A DNA stretch of 64,000 nucleotides from Vermamoeba vermiformis (taxonomy: Eukaryota > Tubulinea > Echinamoebida). The notes under the pieces were generated by a model. The model worked only from the letters and a program-made list of their open reading frames with translations. It was not told where the DNA came from and made no database searches. The position numbers and the translations under genes are program-made. Shown here in pieces: positions 22,498 to 34,745 of this stretch; the first letter of the stretch is position 1, and each line of letters opens with the position of its first letter. The stretch lies in the NCBI GenBank assembly GCA_045837725.1, contig JBEWZL010000210.1:1-64000 (forward strand), read 5' to 3'.

Positions 22498-22895
22498 ATG
22501 CCTTAACCTCCCAGCGAGATTTTCACCAATAAATTTTATCAGTGTAAAAGAGGAAACACAACTAGTGTTAGTTTTATATAAACTATCCTTATATTTATTG
22601 CTGGTATATAAATCGTTTATTTACAGCACATCCAGGACTCAATGATCATGTAATAATAAAGAGGCGATAATATAGCCAAAAATATATACTACATCATAAC
22701 GAGCAGATAAGAAATATAATTAGTTAAGAAAAAAAGAGAAAGAAATATATATATATATTCGATATTTCGCAGCTATGAGCAGAGAGAGATTCAGTTTTTG
22801 AGATCCAAAAGCCCCATGCCCAGTGCCTACATTTTCAGATAACTGACCTCAAATATATTTACTACGAACTACGCAATATCACAACAGCCCAGGCA

Positions 22896-23050
22896 TCGAC
22901 TCAGTCCCCACCACCAGCGACCCCCCAACGTAATCCGATGAATGTAATATATACGACCATTCATTGTCAAGCTCGACTCAGTCCCGCCCAGCGACCAAAA
23001 ACACATGCGCAAGCGACTCAGTCCCTGCCACCAGCGACCCAACCGCTACC
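22896..23050 (+). repeat. Short C-rich repeated motif inside the transposon
   Basis: A motif like CGACTCAGTCCC followed by CCAGCGACC occurs three times (about 22897, 22976 and 23014) with variable spacing. It stands out as C-rich in an AT-rich stretch. It may be a subterminal transposase-binding repeat or low-complexity DNA. Confidence 0.5.
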
Positions 23051-24052
23051 CACGCCGCTCTAAGGCCCCCCGCAACAAACGAAGAATAGGAACGAAAGTA
23101 TAAGCCCATCATCGTATTCCATATCCGATAAATTTTTGCTTATATTATAACAAAAAATAGCCATGCACGTCATAATAATTTTGACAAAATATAAATTATT
23201 TTATGGCCACAAAGCTAACGGTGAGGAAACAGACACCAGCCATTGATCAAGCCCGAATTACGCACATGCCGCAAATCAAATGACCTGTATAATTATAAAC
23301 ATATGAATTAAGGCTCGGAAAGTAACAAACGATCACAACTCCTCATCAACTCATCACTTCCATACCAATTTTCAAATCAGATTTAGTTTTTAGGCGCAAT
23401 TTTTAAAAGTGCTCGAGTTTACTGATAAATCGCAGCAAACTGCAACGGAAACAAAAGATGTTATTAACCACATCAAAGTAATGATATTTCTTAATTAATT
23501 GTTGAGAACAGCAGCGCAGCAGAAGAAATAAGTTAAAAAAAAATGTAGATTCGGATTTGACCCATCAAGACAGCTGCTGATATAACAAAGGCAATATTAT
23601 ATTTATATACGTACATTTATATCGTGCGCACGAAGGAGAATTAAATTCGAAGGTTGTCTAAGCAAGATCGCGGATTGAGCAGCCACGATCTGGCTTACCT
23701 GGGCAGCAGTGCGTAAATGATTTCGTGCACATGAATTTCTATATATATTGAAGTATATGAGCAATGTTTGGTGCAATTTTACGTGTTGGTGTGGTTCAAT
23801 CTACATTCGTCAAAACGAATCTCCAAAAATGGTCGCAAGTGACCGTTACAACTTCAAAAAGCCTCCCAATTCAATCAGGGAGGCCAAAAAATACTGTCGC
23901 TACCCATAGTCACTCGCTACGGGGCGTTACAAAAATCGAAACCAAATGGCAACTTGGTTGCCGTTTTATGGCGTTGCCATATTTCGGCGTAACAAGTGTC
24001 ATTGAAATCAAAACACACCACGCTAGTTTTTGGAATTGTAGTGAGTAATAAA

Positions 24053-24777
24053 ATGGCAACATCTCACAACAGTCGAAAGCGCTCCTTGCCCAGTCATTTC
24101 TCTGACTATGTTACTAGTAATGCAGCTCCTTCTGCAAAGAAACAAAAGATTTCTGTCACTTGCAAAAACCAAAAGACTGCGGTCCCCAATAAGAAGGTAA
24201 GTGTTGTGATTGTTTGAAATCTCTGACGTCAGAATAGCGTAAACGCCTTGCTGATGAAGTTGACGAAACTGAACCAAAAGAGAAAAAGCAGAAGAAAGCC
24301 AACGCAGCTTCCATACAAAACTGGCAAAAACAGCGCATTGACCTTGGATGGACTTTGCCTGGAGCCAAGTTCAAACCTCCAGCAATAAAAGAGCTATCAA
24401 ATCGTGGTCCAAAGAATATTCCTGTCAACAAAGAAGAATGCACAGAGATTGATATATTCAATCTCTTTGTTGAGGATATTATCGAATATTTGGTCACTCA
24501 AATTAACAACAATCGCTGCCCCAATGGTATAATTGATTATGAACCAACAAGCAAAGAAGAAGTGCTCCGATTTTGGGCAGTTTTAATGGCTCTTCCCTTC
24601 TCTGTTTGCAAAGCTTTGGATGATGTTTGGGCTACTGACTCAACAAGTTATGGATTGTGGGGAATGCCAGTTGTACCAACTTTAATGTCAAAAAATCGAT
24701 TTCATCAATTGATGGCAATGCTTCATGTTGATATACCAACTATTTCAGAAGTGGCAAATGCAAAAAGTTTGTACTGA
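24053..24777 (+). pseudogene. piggyBac-like transposase, N-terminal part
   Basis: Two exons joined by a 40-odd-nt intron near 24197-24237. The N-terminus is basic (RKRSLPSHFSDY, then KKQKISVTC and EPKEKKQKKA) and could be a nuclear localisation signal. The next ~110 residues match the start of DDE_Tnp_1_7: FNLFVEDIIEYLVTQ, EVLRFWAVLMALP, YGLWGMPVVPTLMSKNRF and MLHVDIP. The frame stops at 24777 before any catalytic Asp. A little further on, in another frame near 24820-24915, AYQRQTIDDAHPAWLGRL reads plausibly but soon stops. The catalytic core is missing or beyond recognition, so the copy is not self-sufficient. It differs clearly from the transposase at 1.8-3.5 kb. Confidence 0.7.
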
Positions 24778-26350
24778 CGTAATATAACTTTCCGTTACTT
24801 ATCACAATGTTAACACTGCTCAAGCATACCAGCGACAAACTATTGATGATGCCCACCCTGCTTGGCTTGGACGTCTCATCTTGACTCATAAGCCAAGAAA
24901 AAAGAAACCTCATTAATCTATTACAATAACGATGGAGAATAATCTCGCTGAAGTCAACGTATGGTGGCTCCAACAACTAAAAAATATGATGAATTCAAAG
25001 CACTTTGGCGCCTGTATAACAACTTTTGATTACAAGGCTGTGCTGGAAACTCTTCAGAAACTGCCAACCAAGACGACAAACATTAATTAGAAGAAGATTC
25101 ATATTCTGCACATGTTCCTGCTAGAAGAAACAGAAGATTGCATTTTTGTATTGAATAAAGTAGATATTTAAGCGCTCTATTTTGCACAAGACTGATTATT
25201 CAACGTTGCTGGCTCAAACAATAACAAAATAAAACAATCAAGGAAGCCACAGAAAACAGATATCAAAAGACAGAGCATTTCCAAAAAACTCCAAGAAGAT
25301 GTTCCCAACTTTGTCAGGCTTTAACAAGCAATGTAGCAATCCTGCTGACATCCACTTTTATGGACAATTCATCAAAGAAGCGAGATACTTGGAAGAAAAG
25401 ATGCTGCCATGATCGACCAACCTATTTTTTCAGCAGTATTCTGAAACAATCAAAATCTATAACAAAATAGCAACATTGCATAGAACAAGTTCTGCTTCTC
25501 ACACGACACTCTAGCTCGGCAGGAAAGAATAATGTATCCCTCAGAGGAGGAGACAAAACCTTCCGAAATCCATTATAGAAGAATATAGATGATCAAAGAA
25601 TTGAAGAACTTTTAACAATCATTTTCGACAGAAGAATTAAAAAAAAACAAAATCAATCTTTCCACAAAAAAGCTACCCAAAAAAATTAAGCCAAAATGAT
25701 GTATACTTCCATCAATACTCCAAAATAGGTCAACCTTGTTGGAGTACTGCATGCAGAAAATAAACAGAGTAACCCTAATGGGCTGCAGACTCCACCTCCA
25801 CGTGGTCAGCCTGGAAACTGCGCAGCACAGGCAAAGGAGTCACTGAGTGGTCTGCTTTGCAGATAAGTGAAACAAAGGGCTACAGGTTGTATCACTATGC
25901 TTACAATCTGGCGTTACAGGTTAAGTCCTAGAGGCGTTGAAGGACACCGTACAGTCTGCTGTCTCATTCTCAGGCCAGTTCATTTTGATCTAGCTTGTGC
26001 CTCAGATCTGCAACGGACAGCACTGTCATTAGCTCAGTGTTGCTCTTTAGGATCTAGTGGGGACACAATCCCTGCTCATGACCTGTAGTTGCGAATGCTG
26101 CATGTGTCTTTCTTTATATATATATCATTTCTTTATTATTGCACAATACAAACATTACTAACAATCAAAGCCAGGTTCTATCTTGTATCTGTAAAAATAA
26201 ACCTGTATGACTTCTGTAATTTTTCTAGAATTCTTCAAAGGGGATGGGGCATGTCCAATTTTTGTCAGTCTACTACTAACTTTCAATTGCCTATCCAATG
26301 GTGCAAGAATTATTGGATTAGGAAGCATAGAAGCTGAGAAAACATAGTAT
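24778..26350. other. Decayed or non-coding transposon interior
   Basis: No sustained reading frame. A stretch near 25780-26090 is less AT-rich than its surroundings and may be conserved subterminal transposon sequence. I recognise nothing else here. Confidence 0.35.
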
Positions 26351-26385
26351 ACTAATCTTTACTTAGGCTGGCAGTTTAAGGCATA

Positions 26386-27801
26386 TTGATCATATTGCTG
26401 CCACTGATCCACGTCCACTCATTTGATGCAATACGATATCGAATTACGTCGTTCAATAAACCTGTTTAATTTTTAAAAATTAAAAATTTAATAATTTATC
26501 AATTAACTGTTCAAACTCGTAATGTATGTTAATTGAATTTAATGGAGACTTACCCGCGACGGTGCCGTTCTTCTCCATAAATCCGTATCCTCCAAATAAG
26601 TACAATGCGGAGGCATCGTTACTGAGCCAACCAACCGCGCCAAGACGAGAGCCAGCTTCTTTTGTAGTTGGAGTGTTGAAGATTAGTTTGCCTGGAACAT
26701 TAAGATTCGAACTTCCTGCAACTTGACGCCATTGACTTGTTGCAATATCAAACCGCCATAGCTCACTTAGAAGTCCTATTTAAATCAATTAAACGATGAA
26801 GGATAATGAAAAAAATTCTAAGGCCAATGTATGCCTTCAAAAGAAAGAAAACTCGCGAATTATTGCGGCGATTTGTCTGTCATAATGTCGTACAAACCTA
26901 GAGTAGTCGAAATAGTGAATCCTTCGCCGCCAAACATCCACAACGATTGAGAAACAAACCATCCAGTCGCGTATGATCGACCACCTGGAACACTAGACAA
27001 AACAGTGTATTTTCCTGTTTGGTTGCCAGTGTCAGATCCGCTGACCCACATCCACTGACCAGAGCTCAAGTCAAAGGTCCACAAATCGTTCAAATACACT
27101 ATAGATAAAATCTATTAAACTACTAATCGAAACAGCGTCATGTATCGTACCATTTGTACCAGGTACGTTATTAATACTATATTGGCCTTGAGTACCATAC
27201 ACTCCAAGCGCATTTGCGGTGTTTGAGCCACTGAGCCAAGTCCATCTGTTTGTTGCTGTACGAAATCTCCAAAGATCGTTCATGATTGATCCTACGACAT
27301 TAGCGGTTGGTTATTACTACTTAAATATCATTTATGTTACGTTTCATACCATCAGGTAGTTGTCCGCCAAATAAATAGAAGTTTCCGACACCATCCGACC
27401 AAGAAACGGATCCAGATCTCGCTCCCGGTGTATTCTCTTCTGCTTCTTCACCTTTATTGCCATATACAGGTGCTTGATTAAGAATAGCGCTGTCTCTTTC
27501 CATGGACCAGGTTGAATTGAGATTCCACCGCCAAACATTATACAGTTTTCCTTAAAAATAAGTTTTGTAAATTTCAAATCCTTTAAATGAAAATATTTGT
27601 ACCAGAGTCGCCAACGTCTTGTCCGGTTGTTAGTTGAGCTCCTTGACCCCCGAAAATGTAGAAATTGTCGATACTATCGACGGAAACTCTTCCTAAGAAC
27701 GTGGCACCACTACGACCTTCCGGGCCAACAGTAACCTGTGCACTTGCATGAAAATAAAGCCCCGCAATCAAAATCAAATACACTGTAAGAACGTTAATCA
27801 T
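26386..27801 (-). pseudogene. Kelch surface protein, 5' part with signal peptide
   Basis: Six exons start at ATG 27801 with a clear signal peptide (MINVLTVYLILIAGLYFHAS) and continue through kelch blades: NFYIFGGQ, MNDLWRFRTATNRWTWLSG, LNDLWTFDLSSGQWMWVSG and ALYLFGGYGF. The last blade (NDVIRYRIASNEWTWISG) ends in SNMINMP and a stop supplied by transposon sequence. Its natural continuation (SVYGTQGV...) lies at 22497. Before the insertion this was one secreted, GPI-anchored kelch gene spanning 20220-27801, in which a single protein carried roughly 10-12 blades. A truncated secreted protein could still be made from this half. Confidence 0.8.
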
Positions 27802-28136
27802 TGTTGCGATCTGATCTGTCAAACTTACCAATCAAACTTGAACCCTTTAAAAGCATACCTGATAGTATTGTTGTGCTCAAAATAATTCAGAAAGTGCATT
27901 GAACTATCTTTCCAGCCAGCGGAATCTTTTTGTGTTGCGAATTGAGTTGTGAATCAGTTCTTGCGGCAGTCGAGCGAGCATATTTAACGTTTTATTAGCA
28001 CTATCTTATCATGAGCATGCACATCTAGTTTGGCTAATAGTTCTCCGACCAGTTCCTGGTATTAGTTTTGTTAGCCTTATTCGCATCCGGATTCAAAACT
28101 TGAGCTACGTTACGTACCAAAAGTGTAGTGGTACCA
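27802..28136. promoter_or_regulatory. Spacer upstream of the kelch gene
   Basis: About 335 bp between the kelch start and the stop of the F-box/LRR gene, both on the minus strand. No coding signal was seen; it should hold the kelch promoter. Confidence 0.3.
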
Positions 28137-29446
28137 TTATTTGTCTAATTCATTAATATTCTTGAGATACGTTGAAACAAATAACGACTCAATGATAGTG
28201 CTGTCGATGTCTTGCACGTCAGCCTGAGCAATGTCCAGTTGCCGCAAATTCGTTGCCAAACTTGGTAATGTCCAATCGTGAATTCCATCGATCGTTAAAG
28301 CACATTCATTACGTAGTGCTAATCTAGTGAGATTTCTGGCGGGTATCAAGTTCAACGCTGGATCCGTCATTTCTGTTGCGAATGCTGAAAAGTCTTCTAA
28401 TTGCGTTAAATATTGAATGCCGTTGTAATCGTTCACTTGGGTGAAAAATAATTCGAGGAATTTTAATTGGGTGCAATGTGCGAGCCATTCTAATGACTCC
28501 AAGTTCATCGAATCCAGCTGAACACGCTCGAGTTGAAAATTTTTGAAGACTTCGTAATTAAGATCGCAATTATACAGCTGCAATTCTCGTAAATTCGTCA
28601 AAGTGCTTATTTTCATGAATTCTGCCACATCTGTTGTATTTGCATCGATCATGCGGAGTCGCGTTAATTTGGTCATGTCAGCCAAGTGACTATACGCCTC
28701 GTCTTCCAAGTGTAAGGCCTCTATATAAATACTTTGCAAATTGGTCATTTGTTTGGCGAGTTCAATGTGTTTTGAGCGGAGTAATGGAACTCCTGTTTGC
28801 AAACTTTCGAGATTCGGAAATAATGAAAGGGCGGCCAAGTACTCTTCTGTCTTGGAAAAAGACTCTGCTCGTAATATGTTCAATTCGCGTATATTTTGTA
28901 ACGAGGACAGGCTTCGAATCTCTTCGTGCGAGTAAGATGTGAAAAGATCTTTTGGTTTTTGGATGGTCAATTGTGTTAAGCGTGTCAAATATGACAGCAC
29001 GTCCAAATGATTGTCAGGCAAATAGCACGAATAAAAGGAGAGGTATTCTAAGCACGTGAGCTGTTTCAAGCCAAGAAAAGTATCGGATCCGAATTGTCCT
29101 TTGTAGAACTTCAATTGAATGGGTGCTATTTAATAAATATTAGTCCGTTACGTACGATTACGCATTTGCACCACTTAAGGATTGCATAACAATTATTTTC
29201 GAAAATAATTTGTATTTTTCGTAAATTCTTACCTGACACAAACTTCAAAATATTGCATAAATAACCAAGCTGCTTATCATCAGTAAATTTCAATACGTGA
29301 AATCTCGGAAGACACTCATAGATTGTCAGGCACAACTTGATCCGCCATTTATTGCATACTAGACGCTTCTGCACGATATGACTATCTTCAATATACGACA
29401 AAATATGATAAAATATCTCCTCAGGAAATACAGGTTCTAATTCCAT
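28137..29446 (-). CDS. F-box/leucine-rich repeat protein
   Basis: Two exons. The first (29446 to about 29234) encodes an F-box: PVFPEEIFYHILSYIE, then VQKRLVCNKWR. The second (about 29129-28137) encodes about 330 residues of leucine-rich repeats, for example LTCLEYLSFYSCYL and LTNLRELQLYNCDL, ending ...LKNINELDK. F-box/LRR proteins recruit substrates to SCF ubiquitin ligases through the LRR arc. No transmembrane segment or signal peptide is present. Its start lies only 130 bp from the divergent carboxylesterase gene. Confidence 0.8.
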
Positions 29447-29576
29447 TGTGCTTCTTTGGTAGCACAAATAAATAGAGTGAAAATTGGTTTTTGCGCAGTA
29501 TTTTGTGCTTGAACAGCGATCGGAGCACCGGTGACCGTTGTTTAACTTGTAATATATAACAATAAGAAAATATTTA
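29447..29576. promoter_or_regulatory. Divergent 130-bp promoter region
   Basis: The minus-strand F-box/LRR gene and the plus-strand carboxylesterase start 130 bp apart, so they must share a very short bidirectional promoter. No specific element is resolved. Confidence 0.45.
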
Positions 29577-32001
29577 ATGCGGCAGCTCCTTTTTATAGCG
29601 TTGCTCGTCACAGCAGTTTTCTGTTTCTCCGAGGATCAGGTCCAAACTGAAGGAGGGCTTGTAAGAGGCGCAGTCTTTGATGGATATCGCTCATTTAAGG
29701 TAATTCGCAATATATCATGGACACAGACTTATTTAAGCAACCAAAGTATTAAAGATATTACCGAGTTGCTTTTTCAACGGATATTTCTAGATCGACAATT
29801 AATTTATTTATTACCGTTGAACAAAAATTAATAATTATTTGCAATAGGGCATTCCATTTGTCGCAGCTCCCGTTGGCGATCTTCGTTGGGCGGCACCTAA
29901 ACCAAAAGCTCCTTGGTCTCCCGCAGTATTAGACGCCACTAAATATTCAGCTGGATGCCCGCAACAATGTCAATTACCAACATGTAAGTTAATTATCATT
30001 TAACAATTCGTGCACCGACATCCGGCGGATGTGCCAAGCCCATCAGGAATAACAACGCTCATTTCAGCTGTATTCTCGTGCACTTATTAATGGCAAATTT
30101 GTTTAATTCACATTTAGAGTTAGGTCATGTTTTGACTCCCACACTTTCATACCTTGAGTTTAACCCACATCCGTTACTTATTCAATTTTTAGTGATTTGC
30201 CCCGATCGCACCGATGAGGATTGCCTGTATTTGAACATTTTCACGCCTCGTGTGTCGCAAATGACGTCAAAAGTGCCCGTGATGGTGTTCTTCCCTGGAG
30301 GTCACTTCGATCAAGTACGTACGGCTTGCATATTCATAAAACTGATTACCTTATACGTACTATTTATAAGGGTACTGCCACTACTGACTTATACAACGGA
30401 GGATACATGGTGAACAGAAGCAACGTCATTCTCGTGACAACAAACTACAGGTACGAACGGATCTGAAAAACTAAAAGTGAACTTCACGTACCACCTGCAA
30501 CCATTAAATAATGCCATATGTAATGTAGATTAGGAGTCCTTGGATGGGTGGCAACAGGCACAATGAAAGGCAACTACGGTTTTCAAGACCAGATCGCAGC
30601 ACTTCAATGGGTTCAACGCAACATTGCCAACTTTGGTGGAGATCCAACACAAGTCACAATCTTTGGCGAGAGCGCTGGTGCCACTTCGATTGGAGCGCAC
30701 TTAATTTCGTCAAAATCAACAGGCTTGTTCTCACGAGGTACGTGACCAAAAGTACGCTCCGTGCACTTACTAATTAACTTGTTTTAGCAATCATTGAAAG
30801 CTTTCCAGCCACTCTCCCGATGAAGTAAGTCTTCTATTATAATGCAAGGACATGACCTAATCACCATTATTCAGGACGTGGGAAGATGCACGAACAATCG
30901 GTCGACTTTTCTTGGGAAATCTCTCATGCTCTGATGGCGACATGGGTTGCTTGAGGTACGTAGAAATACAAATATAGATTAAATGCTAATCAAATGTAGA
31001 TCCAAATCGGTCAAAGATATTATTATTGCGCAAAACAAGGTTGCGAATCACTTGCCGATTCTTCATCCTTTGCAATTATTCTTGCCATGGACTCCCGTTA
31101 GTAAGTATAGTGTACTTAAGCCAATTAATACTAATTCAATCCTAGTTAATGGTATCGAGTTCACGAATGACATGTGGAACGCTGTATCATCAGGCAGTTT
31201 CAACAAAGTACCTGTGATGATCGGAACTGTCTCCGAAGAGGCTCTTATGTTCGTCTACTTAGCAGCCCCGACGATGCAAATCAATGACGCTGAGTACATA
31301 GCTGCTGTTACATACCTGTTCACGAGTGACTTCACGAAGGTGCTGCTAGAGTACCCGCCAACACCTCTCTTCGGCGACAAACGCCCCGCTTTAGGCGCGT
31401 TGGGCACTGATTATATCTTCACTTGCCCAAATAGGTAAGCACACCACGTGACCAAATGTACGAGCTCAACTAACGAGTGCGCAATAGATATTGGACAGGC
31501 ATGATCGCCGCAAATAACGTGCCAACGTGGATCTACCAGGTAATTATATCTCAATGTTATTATTAATAAGAGCATTGCTAATATTGTTTGTAGTTCACAC
31601 ACGCATCCAGCGTTGATTTTTGGCAGCCGACTTACCCGTTCTGCGTCGGTCACGTGTGTCACGGCGTTGAATTGCCATTTTTATTCGTGCGTTATTATAA
31701 TGCTTTCTATCATATATTATAGTTATTAATTTTAATGCTATTGAAGAACACGTTGCAATTGTTCAACATGCATCCGACACCGCAAGAAGTTCAAATGTCA
31801 AACTCGATGATCGACTACTGGACCAACTTTGCCAAAACAGGAAATCCCAACAAACCAGCACCAGTGCAGTACTGGCCTCAATTCGACTACACAAACTTCA
31901 ACTCACTCGACATCAACACACCAATCACTGTTGTTCAAGGACTGAAGAAGAACAAATGTGACTTCTGGGACGGTATTGGTTATTTTGACGGTGCGAAATA
32001 G
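29577..32001 (+). CDS. Secreted type-B carboxylesterase, copy 1
   Basis: About 12 exons. The signal peptide is [18 protein letters not shown]. Family motifs follow in order: [34 protein letters not shown], the oxyanion strand [19 protein letters not shown], and [17 protein letters not shown] with the nucleophile Ser in GESAG. The acidic residue is in GTVSEEAL near 31230 and the catalytic His in [11 protein letters not shown] near 31660. It ends [12 protein letters not shown]. These residues match an active alpha/beta-hydrolase of the carboxylesterase/cholinesterase/Dictyostelium crystal-protein group. It probably cleaves esters outside the cell or in a vacuole. First of three tandem paralogues. 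Confidence 0.85.
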
Positions 32002-32298
32002 ATTGAACATTAAAGGTAATCATACTTTATCCAACATATTAGTTCATGTCCGATGTTGTTCGAAAAAACAAATTTTTCTTCAATGTCACGATTTCTCGCC
32101 ACAGGAGGATGAAAACTAATAGTCCTTATTTAATATTGTTTTTCGATTCAACTACCGTTTATTTTAATCGTTGGGTTCTTAACTTGAGACAACCAATTTG
32201 ACTTGACAGCTGTCACTTTATTTTTAGCGCTTAAAACAAAACGAAAATCTAGGCTTTGCAATTTACACTCTTTAACACCTAGTCAAATCGATCACCAT
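32002..32298. promoter_or_regulatory. Spacer between carboxylesterases 1 and 2
   Basis: A ~300-bp AT-rich spacer. It should contain the 3' UTR of copy 1 and the promoter of copy 2. No gene or repeat is seen. Confidence 0.3.
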
Positions 32299-34680
32299 AT
32301 GAAGGTTCTTATAGTACTTGGCCTGCTTTTCGTGGTTGCGCAGATCCAATGTTGGTCCGAAAAAAAGGTGCAAACTGAAGGAGGACTTGTGGTAGGCAGA
32401 GTGCTCGACGGTTACCGCTCGTTTAGGGTGAGTCAAATATATTTAATCTTCATAACAGCAGAACGTTATTATCACTTTTCCTTGGATCGAACTTCGAATT
32501 TTGTTTTACTCGTTTAACGCCAATTAAATCATGATAAATCGTAAATAATTTGTTGATATTTAATTGAAAGGGAATTCCGTTCATGGCAGCACCTGTTGGT
32601 GATCTGCGTTGGGCAGCACCTCAACCGAAAGCTCCTTGGTCTCCTGCTGTACTTGACGCTTCACAATATTCAGCTGGCTGTCCTCAGAATTGCATATTGC
32701 GTAATAGTAAGTATTAAACTGCAAGGCGTATAGTAAGCTCCAATACAAAACCATCAATACGCGTAGATTTTCTTTCGAAATTTCTCGTAAGCACACTTTG
32801 CGACTTTAGTAATTGTTACGCCTTATAGTGACCTGTCCTAAATCGACTAGCGAAGATTGCCTTTACTTGAATGTTTTCACGCCTCGTGTGTCGCAAATGA
32901 CGTCAAAAGTACCCGTGATGGTGTTCTTCCCTGGAGGTCACTTCGATCAAGTACGTCTTCGTTAAGAAAGTATCTCTTACTCAATATATGCTAAAATATC
33001 TCTAAGGGCACCGCCAGCACCGATCTTTTCAACGGAGGATACATGGTGAACAGAAGCAACGTCATTCTCGTGACAACAAACTACAGGTAAGGACTGATCT
33101 GAAAAACTGAACTAAAAATGGATTTCACACATCACCTGCAACCATTCAATAATGTCAAATGTAATGTAGATTAGGAGTACTTGGATGGGTGGCAACAGGC
33201 ACAATGAAAGGCAACTACGGATTCCAAGATCAAATCGCAGCACTTCAATGGGTTCAACGCAACATTGCCAACTTTGGAGGAGATCCAACACAAGTCACAA
33301 TCTTTGGTCAAAGTGCTGGTGCCGACTCAATTGCAGCGCACTTGATTTCCCCTAAATCTGCTGGCTTGTTCTCACGAGGTACGTGACTAAAGTAGAAACC
33401 CTCGAAAATATTAATCATGTTGACAGCTATCGTACAAAGCTTCCCTGTCACTGTCCCGATGAAGTAAGTTGTTCAACTTGATATTACGCGGCCTAATCAC
33501 CGTAATTTAGGACCTGGGAAGACGCACGAAAGATTGGACGACTTTTCTTGGGAAATCTCTCGTGCTCTGATGGCGACATGGGCTGCTTGAGGTACGTTTA
33601 ACAATCGAAGCTAATTATTTGTTAATAATAGCTTATAACCGCTGCATTAGATCCAAATCGGTGGAAGAGATTATGACAGCTCAACAGAAGGTCGCAACAC
33701 ACCTGCCTGTACTTCACCCTTTGCAAATATTCATGCCTTGGACTCCCGTCAGTAAGTTTATTCATTTAATTACACGCCAACTAATGCTAGTGTTGAGTTA
33801 ACGGCAACGAATTGGTGAACGATATTTGGAATGCGTTCTCGTCAGGCAGCTTCAACAAAGTACCCGTGATGATCGGAACTGTCTCCGAAGAGGCCCTAAT
33901 GTTCATCTACTTGGCGGACCCTACTAAGAAGATCAACGATGCTGAGTACGTTGGTGCATTGGCTTACTTGTTCACGAGTGATGCTGCTAAAGTGCTGTTG
34001 GAGTACCCGCCAAAGCCTGTCGTCGGCGATAAGAGACCTGCTTTGGGCGTCCTTGGCACTGACTACATATTCGCCTGTCCTACTCGGTACGTCATTATAG
34101 CTACCCAATGTGGTCTATGTTCTTACTAATATGATTTTGTATTAATACAGTTACATGACTGGTTTGATCGGGGCCAATAACATATCTACTTGGCTGTACC
34201 AAGTAAGTAAAATGTTTGTTGTATTTATGCTTTAAGACTGACGCGTGCCGATTTGTAGTTCTCGCATGTGTCTACGAATGATTTTTGGATGCCTGGTTAT
34301 CCATTCTGCGTTGGTCACGTGTGTCACGGTGAAGAATTGCCTTTCCTATTTGTACGTGAATAGCGTCGCAAGCAAACGTTTGCTATCTGAATATGATGTG
34401 AAGCTAACTCAACTAATTATTGCAGAACACGTTACCAATATTTGGAAAGACACCCACTGACGCCGAACTGATCATGTCCAACGCAATGATCGACTACTGG
34501 ACCAACTTCGCCAAAACAGGAAATCCCAACAAACCAGCACCAGTGCAGTACTGGCCTCAGTTCGACTACGCAAACTTCAACTCGCTCGACATCAACACAC
34601 CAATCAGTGTTGTTCAAGGATTGAAGAAGAACAAATGTGACTTCTGGGATGGTATTGGTTATTTTGACGGTGCGAAATAG
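32299..34680 (+). CDS. Secreted type-B carboxylesterase, copy 2
   Basis: Same exon layout as copy 1. The signal peptide is [18 protein letters not shown], then [10 protein letters not shown]. Nucleophile motif here is FGQSAGA (Gln in place of the usual Glu before Ser). The acid (GTVSEEAL near 33880) and His ([11 protein letters not shown] near 34315) positions are kept. Several exons, notably [19 protein letters not shown] and the last exon, are almost identical to copies 1 and 3, while introns differ, which suggests gene conversion. The 3' end converges on the Crinkler-like NTPase gene with a 65-bp gap. Confidence 0.85.
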
Positions 34681-34745
34681 ATCAGACATTGAAGGTAAAT
34701 CATACTTTATACACACTTACATGTACTGCTTGAAGTTCAGCAGTA

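Larger units (their letters stand above)
22499..26383. mobile_element. ~3.9 kb DNA transposon inserted in the kelch gene
   Basis: The kelch reading frame stops at 26384 and resumes at 22497 on the minus strand. The block between has imperfect terminal inverted repeats: TGCCTTAACCTCCCAGC at 22499 and TGCCTTAAACTGCCAGC, reverse complement, ending at 26383. The flanks share TA (up to ATAT), and removing the block leaves AAT/ATG/CCT in frame. Inside, on the plus strand, lies the N-terminal part of a piggyBac-like transposase (24053-24777); the rest is non-coding or decayed. TTAA, the piggyBac target, sits just inside each end, so an alternative is a piggyBac insertion into a small palindromic footprint. 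I favour the TA/ATAT reading because it restores the host frame without a stop. Confidence 0.8.

Noticed and set aside
22485-22510. Plain piggyBac insertion at TTAA in the kelch gene
   Set aside because: Removing the element to a single TTAA leaves an in-frame stop and a 14-bp extra palindrome, whereas the TA/ATAT model restores the frame. It is kept only as an alternative.
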